Source of the DNA: Poa pratensis
Taxonomy: Eukaryota; Streptophyta; Magnoliopsida; Poales; Poaceae
Assembly: GCA_947311845.1 (NCBI GenBank)
Contig: CAMZMU010000080.1
Span: forward strand, 23,239,536 to 23,303,535
Reading direction: 5' to 3'
Length of the DNA stretch: 64,000 bases
Position 1 is the stretch's first letter, and each line of letters begins with the position of its first letter. This document shows, one piece after another, positions 55,457 to 64,000 of this stretch. The notes beneath the pieces are model-generated. The model ran no database searches. It was not told where the DNA came from and saw only the letters and a program-made list of their open reading frames with translations. The position numbers and the translations under genes are program-made.

Positions 55457-58400
55457 GAGCATCTCCACCGGGGGCCTCCAAAGGTGTGTCCGGCACCCTC
55501 CAATTGTCCTCTGTTTAGAGGGTGCCGGACAGACGACCGGACAGCAAAATCAAAAGTTCTCCTGCGGCACCCTCCAAACAACACCCTCCATTCTCTATTT
55601 TTTCTGTGTCATTTAATCAAACAGCTTGTGAGCGAGGTATCCCCACACTGAATTTAGCACAGAGAGCACGGTGAGACAAGGCGGCAGCAAGGAGGGAAGA
55701 GCACGGGAAGACAACGGCGTTCCCGCAGAAGCCACGAGGCAGCGGCGGGTCGATGCGCCGCCTCTGTTCCTCTGCTCGGGCCGCATCCTCTCTGTTCCAG
55801 AAGTCCGAACAGGTACACATTTATGTACTGGCTCGGCCGGAGGCGAGCTGAGGCCGATGCTGCTCTGAGCGCCAGCACGCACGCGACCGGGGCTGCCTCG
55901 ATGACGGCGAACCTCCAGCGCCATGCTTACAAGCTGTGGGGACCCCGGACTAGCCGTCCGAAATACCCGATTATGCTTAACACAACGATCCCGTGATCAG
56001 TATGTCGTTGCACATAATCCGAACTGAATATCAAAGTTTACATCCATACAATACCGAGTTTCAAGTCTTACACACATGGCCATACTGGCCTAATTATACA
56101 TAGGTGCCTTCAAGGGCCAAATCATCTTTATTCAGCGGAAGCTACGGTAGTAGGGCTAATCCATTCAAACAACACCCGACAGGCAGCTGACTTATGAAGA
56201 TCCTAGTTTGCATAGACGTCGCCGAACTCCTCTTCAACGTAGGGCTCCTCGAAATCTGGCTAAGACAATAGCCAGGGACGAAACCAATATGAGTACATTT
56301 GAATGTACTCGCAAACTACCCCAACTAGAGTAAGCACTAGTTTTAGTTGAAAACTTTTACTTAGCTTTGAAACATCTTAAAAGAAAGCCTTTTCTGAAAA
56401 GGGGTAAGAAGAAATTTTTACAACTATCCTTTAAGAAGACATCATTTTAGCTGTTTCCCCGAAACTCCTCCGGTATCCAACCACATCCCAAATCATGGTT
56501 CCCAAACCCATCACAACCTCGTACCAACTCATTGGTACAGGTATGCAACCTTTTCCACTTCATTTTCCTTTCAAAACTCAATATTTTATAAAACTTGCAC
56601 ATGGTCTTAAGACAGCCTCCCAACTGTCCATATCCGAGGACTCGGCTATTCGAATAGTTTTACCCTCTGCAGAGGTAGCACGCTTTTCCCACACCCATCC
56701 GGTCACTCATCGTGTCAGCCACGTCCCGCCATACCAGAGGTATGCGAAGTTGAGTTCCCGGCCATAGCCTGTCCTTTGCTCATGCTAGTATAGGACCCTG
56801 CCTCTACGACACTTTCCATCGACACTTAAATCCTCAGAAACTAAGTGTGAGGACTCGTAGTTCTGTCCGGCGGACCCAAGGGAGCCCTTCAATCCTCTTT
56901 CTTCTTTACGCTCATACCGGCTTCCGGTAGACTTCTATTAAGAGGACCCAGGTCAGGGGGTAGGTCCTCAGACCATCCCCTCATGGAACGAGGTTATCCT
57001 CGTTATTGAGGCATCCAGTACTAACACGAGCAAATTATATGACTACGCCCTTGCCCATATGTGGGTAAATGTGGTCGCACCGGTTATTGGTTGGTCGCCA
57101 TAGTGTTAGGACACAATGTGCACTTTTCCAAAACAACACCACCATTCTCCAACTTAATACCGACCTTTCGGCATTTCACCTTCATCCAAGTACCTTCAAA
57201 GGAGTTTTGAAAAACATTGTTTTTCCCAACTTATAGTTTTAAATAACTACTTTATACTTCTACATAAGGTGGCAAAATAGTTTTCAGGTATTTTGCAAAA
57301 GGGATTTTTCTAAAATCATTGATTCCTTGGAATAACTCTTGAGACTAAAATAGATGTATATAAATGCAAGCTCAGTGAAGTAGCTTGCCTTGTTCAACAC
57401 AGTGGTACTGGTCCTGATCTTCGGGTTCAACGAAACCTCCTTCTTCGATAAATCCGTCAACGGTATCGTCTAAACGTTAAACAAGCAAGACAAACAATTA
57501 CTACTCTAACTCAAGCATCATCACATCATTACAATCACAAATGCTACAATTAGCTACTGCACACATCAAGCAACACAAGGTGGTTTTAATTTAATTGAAT
57601 TAATCTTTATTTAATTGTTTTCAAACTAAGGCAGAAACTAGTTGTACACCAATTAATTCACCATTTAATCTATGTTGGTCACAAAATTTCAAACTAAAAT
57701 TCTATGGATAGCTACTGATGTGTAGAAGACCACCCAATTGGATTGGGGTCATTTGGAGTTACCAAACTCCCTACACATTTGTTTTAGTTCAGAAGGACTT
57801 TAATCAAGTTTTAGCTACCAAACCAATTAAGTTGCTCCAAAATTTAAATCCTTTTAGGGGTAACTAACCTTGGTTGAATGTGACCTAACAAAATTGGTTT
57901 TAGTTTAATTGGACCTACTATTAAATCACACTAATTGGTTTAGTGCAGAAGGGTGCACTGAAGTTCAACCAAAGGCTAAGGAGTTTACACTACTCAATTA
58001 ATTCTACCAAAATTTGGGGAGCTAAAGGATCCTAATACAAAGCTACCAAAATTGGTTTCGAGTTATTTGGATTTATATAACTCCAGAAACAAATGGTTTA
58101 GTGTTTTAAACCTTCTGGAGCATTTTTATTAATACATTTTTATTATTTATTTAAATGAGATGAGACCACTTTGGTGAGTTAAAGAATTTTATAAGCTTTC
58201 CAGAACAGTTGAGTTTGATTTATTTGGATTCCTAGAACTCGAGTTATTGAATTTCAAAACTAGGTCCAGTACTGAAAAGCAGAGGAGTTTGAAATTCGGA
58301 AAAACCTAATTTACTGGATAATGTTGAAAATCCTGACGGGTGGGGTCCGCTCGTCAGTGACTCAACGGAAACGTTTCGCGCGCGGGTTTAAGTTTAAAAC

Positions 58401-61288
58401 GCTGACGGGTGGGGTCCACCAGTCAGTGACTACTTAATCGAAACGGTATGCTACCGTTAATCTCTAATCCTACGGCTGTGGATCGAAGACATGGCGGCGA
58501 CCATTTCCTGGCGGCGCCGTGGCTCCGGCGACGGCGGAGTGCACGATTCGCTCACCTGAGAGCTCGGGAGGTGGCGGAGATGACGGGGATCGACGGCGGA
58601 GGGAGTGGGGAAGCTCTGGGGTGAGTCGTACGTGCTGGGACGGCTTCACTCGACGACGGCGTGCTCAGCTCCTCCTCCGCGGCCGCACTCCAAGTCCGGC
58701 GATTCCTCCGCGGCGCTGCTGTGCACGAAACACGGGCAAAACGCGGCGGGTGAGCTAGGGTGTAATGGTGATGCGAGCAAGGGCCAGAGAGAAGGCAGGG
58801 GAAGAGAGGCACGACCTGGCCGTGATCGTCTTCTTCCTCGGCGCGGCAGCGCTCTGCCGTGCGTGTGCACGGTGGCTGCGATGGAAAAGCTCGCCCTCCT
58901 GGCGATGCTCTGGTGTGAGGGGTGTGTGTGGGAAGTGGTGGAGGTGTGTGGAGAAGAGGTGGTGCGGGGTGGGTTTTTATAGCGGCGGAGGCGCTCGGCG
59001 CTCCACGGCTCGGTGGTGGGGAGAGGAAAGGAGAGGCGCTGGGTCCGGCTGAGGGTGCCAGAGAGGTTGCGGGGAGCTAGGGGGTGTCGCAGAAGCGGTC
59101 GGGTGGTCGAGGGGGACAGGGGTGACGCGCGGGCGTCGATGCCGTGCTCGGCCGGCCATGGCGAGCGGCGTGCTCCTGCGCGTGCGCTGGGGTCGGGTAG
59201 GGCGCGTGCAGGGCAACCGAGGGGCAGTGGGGGCTCGTACACGACGCGGTGGTGGTGACGGAACCAGAGGGGCGAGGTGGGGCAGCGCGGAGGCGTGCGG
59301 TGCTCGCAGTGGACCTCGGCGTCGTCGCGTCGCTCGGCGTGCTCTGGCGTGGACGACGCGCACGCCAGAGGGCTCTGCGGCGGTCGAGTCTCGTCGAGCA
59401 GGAGCGGAGAGGGTTGGGTGGTGTGGCGGGCACGGCGCGGCGTCGTCTCGGCGTCGCGTCTGCTCTGTCCACGAGGCGACCCGTGCGGGTGCTTGCCAAG
59501 GACGGCAATGGCGTGGCGCCAGCGGCTTGCCTCCTCTGGGGTCAACGAGCGTGTCACCTCTCCATCCTTCGAGTGAGTGAGGCGAGGTGAGTGAGTGGAA
59601 GCTACTGGACTGCTTGATTGCACTGAATCGAGCTCCAATTTTGGATTGGATTTTCGGGTTTGGGATGAACTCAATGGTGATCAACAAGTGTTCGATCAAA
59701 TTCCCGAACCAAGTTCAAATTTGAATTTTCTGAAATTCTTTCCATGGTTTGCTTCAAAATATTTTTCCAAGGTTTGTGGTACCACTGGATTATTTATTCT
59801 TGAAGTGCATCTTGGTGTTCTTGATGGTTTTCCAAAGTTAAAGAAACATTTGGAATTTTGAAAATAGAATTTAGAATAACATTTTTAAAATAAGGAGGGA
59901 GAAAAGTATTAAAGATGAAATGGGAGGGATCACTTCCCTCCACTGGATTTTTGTTTGGAGAATTTTTTTTGAATCAACACTTGGAGTTTTAGTGTGACAC
60001 TTGTCACATTATTTTTTTATTGTTTTTGCACTTCTTTTATTTCTTTTCTTTTCAAATTTTTATTTAAGCAAACAACAACTCAAGCAAGCAAACACAAGCA
60101 AGCACACATAAAGTAAAAAAAAAATTTGTTGGCCCACAATTTTGACTAATAAAACTGGGTTACAATTTTGGGATGTTACACAAGCAACGAACAAAAGTAG
60201 CTAGCTCGCATGTACCCACAATTTGCTGCTCTGAAACTTACTCTGAAACCCACAATTTGCTGCACTTTGGTTAGATTTACTAGCATTTAATTTCCCACAC
60301 TGCGTTCTAACTGATGGATACTGAAACAGCACGAACTGATGGACTCCACACTAGGATCGAAGTTGACCAGGGCCACGGCATGACTAAGAACAGGAGCAGA
60401 AGCTCACCACGGCCGCAGCTGCCACGGATGCTATCCCGGCCAACAGCGAGACGAGGAGCAGCAGCAATCAGTCCCCTCGCGAAGCTGGTGGCCAGCACCT
60501 CCTTCCATCCCTCGCGAAGCGGCGACCAAAGAACTTGAGCAGGAACGCGCCTACCCGACTGCCGAGCTTGCACGGCCAACACTATTTGGGCGAGCCGTCG
60601 TCATCCAGCTCGAATCCTTTCCGGTTTCGGACGTAGTTGATGACGGCGCATCTACAGGACATGACGGCTTGGCTTGGAGAAGATTGGGTTGACGGGGACG
60701 ACGATATCGCGCGTCCGGTCGTAGGACGAAGATGACCTTGTCGGTGACGACCCCTTGCATTCTAGCTCGAATCCTTTGGGTTCCGGACATAGTCGACAAC
60801 GCCGCACCTCCAGGACATGACGGTTTCGCTTGGAGAAGCACGGGCGACGACACCGTGCGTCCGGCCGTAAGTTGGAGACGAGGTCGTCGCGGCGGCTTCC
60901 GTGCGCCTCCGGTGTCGTGCTTGCAGGAGACGAAGGAGGTCAACAGTGCGGTGCCCCTTGGCGCGGAGGACGAGCGGGAGATGGTCGGAGTTAGCTGTGC
61001 CGTCGGTGGTTTGCTGCTCGGTGCCGCACGCGTGAATGAAAGAATGAGAAGAAGATGAGACGAGAGACTGCCAGGTGGGCCAGTGCCATGCAGTTGATGT
61101 CCGCATGCATGTCCGGCACCCCCGAGAGGGCCTCCAAATATGGAGGCCTCTTCGGGGGTGCCGGACATATTTGGGGGGTCATTTGCTTTGGAGGGTCATT
61201 TGGAGGCCCCCGGTGGTTAGCCTTTTTTGTGTCCGGCTCCCCAAACAGCATTTGGAGGGCCATTTGGAGGCCCTCGATGGAGATGCTC
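55457..61288. mobile_element. PIF/Harbinger-like non-autonomous element holding an LTR insertion
   Basis: The ends gagcatctccaccgggggcc and ggccctcgatggagatgctc are inverted repeats with flanking TAA at 55454-55456 and 61289-61291. Subterminal text also pairs (ggcctccaaa, tccggcaccc / ggtgccggac). Without the inserted solo-LTR-like unit it is about 1.58 kb. No transposase is seen. A ~157-bp-offset duplication (cgaatccttt...tccggacgtag...ccaggacatgacgg) lies at 60611-60860. The left TAA is shared with the adjacent element. Confidence 0.85.
55935..60180. mobile_element. 4.25-kb solo-LTR-like insertion
   Basis: Begins tgtggggacc and ends gatgttaca, flanked by caagc at 55930-55934 and 60181-60185. 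TG...CA termini plus a 5-bp TSD identify an LTR-type insertion. No internal copy of the terminus and no gag-pol text is present, so it is a single large LTR left by recombination. The orientation is probably minus, since that reading starts tgtaacatccca. It is large for an LTR, like those of LARD-type elements. The GC-rich part (58480-59600) is open in several frames on both strands, including a 342-codon minus frame, but none has a recognisable domain. Confidence 0.82.
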
Positions 61289-61297
61289 TAAGCTCAA

Positions 61298-61475
61298 CAT
61301 TTTCAGCGATATTTGGAACACAAGTACTCCCTCCGTCACTGTAGTGGTAATCTCCCGTAGACATAGCCTCAAAATATTCAGCGATATTTGAAACACAAGT
61401 ACTCCCTCCATCCGCGAGTCCGTGAATAAGTTTACTTCTACGATAAGTTCTAAGTCAAAGTTTAACTTCTACGAT
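61298..61475. repeat. Stowaway-type MITE remnants
   Basis: The word tactccctcc, the hallmark of Stowaway/Mariner MITE ends, occurs at about 61324 and 61401, each preceded by ttcagcgatattt(g/ga)aacacaag in a 77-78-bp direct repeat. The second is followed by ccgtgaataagtttacttct and aagtcaaagttt, typical internal text, and then breaks off near 61470. Confidence 0.7.
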
Positions 61476-61619
61476 TTTTTTTTGAGAACGAGGCAATAGC
61501 CTAGTGGTGGTCGCAGTGACGAATCCTGGTACCCGAGTCACACGGGCGCAGAATTTGGGAATTCTTACCTAGTTGGATTTCTACTATATCATTGACACCA
61601 AGGACTAGTCTAGGTCGGC
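61476..61619. other. Possible SINE remnant
   Basis: Starts with a T run and then has tagcctagtggtgg, which resembles a tRNA A box. A B box is not clear and no TSD was seen. Confidence 0.3.
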
Positions 61620-62075
61620 TTTTTTTTTGCGAACACGCAAAAGCTTGCGTGTCGACTTAGATAGAAAGAGAGAGCAGACAAAGAGTCTGGGTTACAGCGA
61701 TTCCGGCACCGAGCATGGTGCGGATACAACTCCGAGATTACATGCCGGGCTAAAACTCGCCGGAGCAAAAAAACACAGCGCCCAAATGACCTCCTAACAA
61801 CCTATCTCCAAATGTGGCCCAGTCCAGCCGTCCCTGAAAGATTCCAGAGCTCGACCTCGCCATTGATGAGATGACAGACTGCAACAACAGTGGCATGCTT
61901 GTGCTCGAAGACACGCGCGTTGCGCTCCTTCCAAAGCATCCACACCGTGAGCAAAACCAGGGAGTCGAAGCCCTTCCTTGTCATGCCATGGAGGCGTTGG
62001 CGCTCCTCCGGCCACCACTCAATCAGCTTACTGTCCTGGCCCGGGGTAGCAGCCTCGAGGCCACATCTGCTGAGT
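61620..62075 (-). mobile_element. 5'-truncated LINE, minus strand
   Basis: A T run (61620-61628) is the reversed poly(A) tail. The minus-strand frame 61802-61984 has GFDSLVLLTVWMLWKERNAR, the ORF2 C-terminal motif, preceded by WWPEERQRLHG in the upstream text. The 5' limit is near 62075; no TSD was identified. It is a separate copy from the one at 29223. Confidence 0.75.
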
Positions 62076-62084
62076 ACTGTTAGG

Positions 62085-63051
62085 AAAGTACATATATATC
62101 ATCATATTATTGCAGTTCAGTTCATATTGGTATATTAGGAAAGTACATTTTGAAACGGATCTCGTAGTAATGCAAATTTGGTGTAATAAATGTTGCTACA
62201 TTTTCCTATAAAGCAGGTCAAAGTATTTAAATGTTGACTTGGTACAAAACTTAGATATATACTTATTCGCCGACGGGGAGTAGATTTGAAGCAGCTCTGC
62301 TGAAGGCCCGGAAAAATTTCCACATCCCAAACGGTTCTTCTTCCTTGCAAAACTCTCATTTTTCAACGGGGAGCGAAGATAGGAACATTTTGCCAGCAGA
62401 CAAGGCTTCCAGTGCAGGTTTTCTTGAGGAAAACTTGAGAAAGGATGCAGAAAATAATGAAGGTTTTGGTTAATCACGGACGCAAAAGCCAACCAGCATG
62501 GGATAAAAAAATTGGCATCAATAAACAACAGTGACATTACTAGGCCCCGACCTAGTTGAGAAGACCTCACGTAGCCACCATTAAATACTCCGCCGCTCCC
62601 GAGAACCGCAGATAAGACCAGAGCAAGCGAGGTTTTACTACTAACCCCTGATTCCAGGGTTTAAGCTAACTGAAACATACTGTAACCGGAGAGAGAGAGA
62701 GACTTTTACAAAAACTGAAGAGAGACGGACTGACGGAGAGACTGACCGAGCAGCGTCTCGCCCTCCGGCCTCCTCCATATGCGACTTGGGTGCGGCTGAA
62801 GCAAACGCCAGCTCAAAGCAAAGCTCCTCCGCCACCTCACTGCAGGTCTGCAGTGCCTCGCCTCCTCCTCGCACTCCACTCCCACATGCCTCGCCTAGTC
62901 GCCTCCTCCCACTAGCAAGCAAAGAGCTCCTCGATCCCATGCCGCGGTGAGCTCGCTCACCGTGCCGCTCCTGATCACAAAGAGGGGAAAAAGCTTTTCT
63001 TTTTTTTCTTGCCCATTTCACGCGGCCGGTTTCTTGATCGCCGGAATAAGA
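62085..63051 (+). promoter_or_regulatory. Upstream region of receptor kinase gene
   Basis: A short direct repeat ttaggaaagtacat lies at about 62081 and 62139. A TATA-like ttaaatac is at 62581-62588. The 5' UTR appears to contain a ga repeat (gagagagagaga near 62690) and a ctcct-rich stretch. No specific regulatory site is claimed. Confidence 0.4.
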
Positions 63052-64000
63052 ATGGCGCACCGGCGCGCCTGGTTCTCCATGGCGGCGCTCTTGGTGTCCG
63101 CGCTTGTAGTACTCCGGCCGGCCGCGGCGCTGTCCCCGGACGGCAAGGCGCTGCTGTCTCTCCTCCCGACGGCGCCCTCGCCGGTGCTGCCATCGTGGGA
63201 CCCCTCTGCCGCGACGCCGTGCTCGTGGCAGGGGGTCACCTGCTCGCCGCAGAGCCGGGTGGTCTCGCTCTCGCTGCCCAACACCTTCCTCAACCTCTCC
63301 ACCCTCCCGCCGCCGCTCGCCTCTCTCTCCTCGCTGCAGCTGCTCAACCTCTCCACCTGCAACATCTCCGGGCCCATCCCGCCGTCCTACGCGTCGCTCG
63401 CCGCGCTCCGCGTGCTGGACCTCTCCTCCAACGCGCTCTATGGCGCCGTGCCCGCCGAGCTCGGCGCGCTGTCAGCGCTCCAGTACCTGTTCCTCAACTC
63501 CAACCGCTTCACCGGCGCCATCCCGCGCTCCCTCGCCAACCTCTCCGCGCTCGAGGTGCTCTGTGTCCAGGATAACCTCTTCAACGGCACCATCCCGGCG
63601 TCCCTCGGCGCGCTCACCGCGCTCCAGCAGCTCCGCGTCGGCGGCAACCCGGGGCTGACCGGCCCCATCCCGGCATCCCTCGGCGCGCTCTCCAACCTCA
63701 CTGTCTTCGGCGGCGCGGCCACGGGGCTGTCCGGCCCCATCCCGGAGGAGCTGGGCAACCTCGTCAACCTCCAGACGCTGGCCCTGTACGACACCAGCAT
63801 CTCCGGCCCCGTGCCGGCGGCGCTCGGCGGGTGCGTCGAGCTGCGCAACCTCTACCTCCACATGAACAAGCTCTCCGGACCGATACCGCCGGAGCTCGGG
63901 AGGCTGCAGATGCTCACCAGCCTGCTGCTCTGGGGAAATGCCCTCTCCGGGAAGATCCCGCCGGAGCTCTCCAGCTGCTCGGGATTGGTGGTGCTCGACC
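63052..64000 (+). CDS. LRR receptor-like kinase, RGI5-like, 5' part
   Basis: Receptor of LRR-RLK subfamily XI; the Arabidopsis relative At1g34110 (RGI5) senses root meristem growth factor peptides. The frame opens at ATG 63052 and runs to the window edge (316 codons) without a stop. It has a signal peptide (about residues 1-27), the LRRNT region with SWDPSAATPCSWQGVTC, and then successive LRRs of the LxxLxxLxLxxNxxxGxIP type from about residue 65. The stretches LALYDTSISGPVP, LRNLYLHMNKLSGPIP and LLLWGNALSG closely match what I recall of At1g34110. The rest of the LRRs, membrane span and kinase domain lie beyond 64000. No defects are visible. The exact orthologue is inferred, not proved. Confidence 0.92.
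   Translation, partial: MAHRRAWFSMAALLVSALVVLRPAAALSPDGKALLSLLPTAPSPVLPSWDPSAATPCSWQGVTCSPQSRVVSLSLPNTFLNLSTLPPPLASLSSLQLLNLSTCNISGPIPPSYASLAALRVLDLSSNALYGAVPAELGALSALQYLFLNSNRFTGAIPRSLANLSALEVLCVQDNLFNGTIPASLGALTALQQLRVGGNPGLTGPIPASLGALSNLTVFGGAATGLSGPIPEELGNLVNLQTLALYDTSISGPVPAALGGCVELRNLYLHMNKLSGPIPPELGRLQMLTSLLLWGNALSGKIPPELSSCSGLVVLD

Noticed and set aside
58646..59674. 342-codon minus-strand ORF
   Set aside because: Lies in the GC-rich part of the LTR-like insertion; several overlapping frames on both strands are open and none has a recognisable domain.
62975..63861. ORFs overlapping the start of the receptor kinase in other frames
   Set aside because: The frame from 63052 encodes a clear LRR ectodomain and stays open to the window end; the others are GC-rich shadows.
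1..64000. CRISPR arrays, rRNA genes, organelle insertions, integrated viral genomes
   Set aside because: None seen; the tandem repeats lack spacer structure, and the reverse-transcriptase text belongs to LINEs.

Overview
The window is plant nuclear DNA from a grass. The nested LTR retrotransposons, PIF/Harbinger elements, L1-type LINE remnants and GC-rich grass-style exons point to a Triticeae genome (wheat, Aegilops or barley). I cannot tell which species from the sequence alone. There are no bacterial-style operons, rRNA genes or CRISPR arrays.

Layout. 1-4.2 kb is intergenic DNA with a 35-base G run, short tandem duplications, a minisatellite and a broken GRAS-domain gene fragment. 4.2-27.7 kb is a three-level nest. 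A full-length but decayed plant L1-type LINE (4231-27740, 16-bp target duplication) is split inside ORF2 by a Gypsy/Athila-like element (9223-26462, TSD tgtgc). That element is split inside gag by a second, oppositely oriented non-autonomous element (11563-19387, TSD ctcgg). 27.8-29.7 kb holds tandem repeats, a minus-strand retroposon and a LINE 3' fragment.

30.7-41.5 kb is a gene island: a GPI-anchored GH17/X8 beta-1,3-glucanase (+), a SYP12-type Qa-SNARE syntaxin (+), a tRNA-Gly(GCC) (+), and a nine-exon DHRS12-like short-chain dehydrogenase (-). A 1.08-kb PIF/Harbinger derivative sits in intron 1 of the dehydrogenase. That gene also lacks an in-frame ATG in the expected first exon and has AT where the last-intron acceptor should be AG.

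42-62 kb is repeat-rich: a SINE-like element, tandem duplications, a poly(A) retroposon with TSD, and a PIF/Harbinger element with a decayed transposase (46898-48976). It also has an array of ~600-bp degenerate repeats and two PIF/Harbinger elements (53521-55453 and 55457-61288) that abut across one shared TAA. The second of these carries a 4.25-kb solo-LTR-like insertion (TSD caagc). At 63052 a leucine-rich-repeat receptor kinase gene resembling Arabidopsis RGI5 (At1g34110) begins on the + strand and runs off the window.

The host genes are functionally unrelated (cell wall, secretion, redox, receptor). The transposons dominate the window and have shaped the gene island through insertion in an intron and in gene-flanking DNA.
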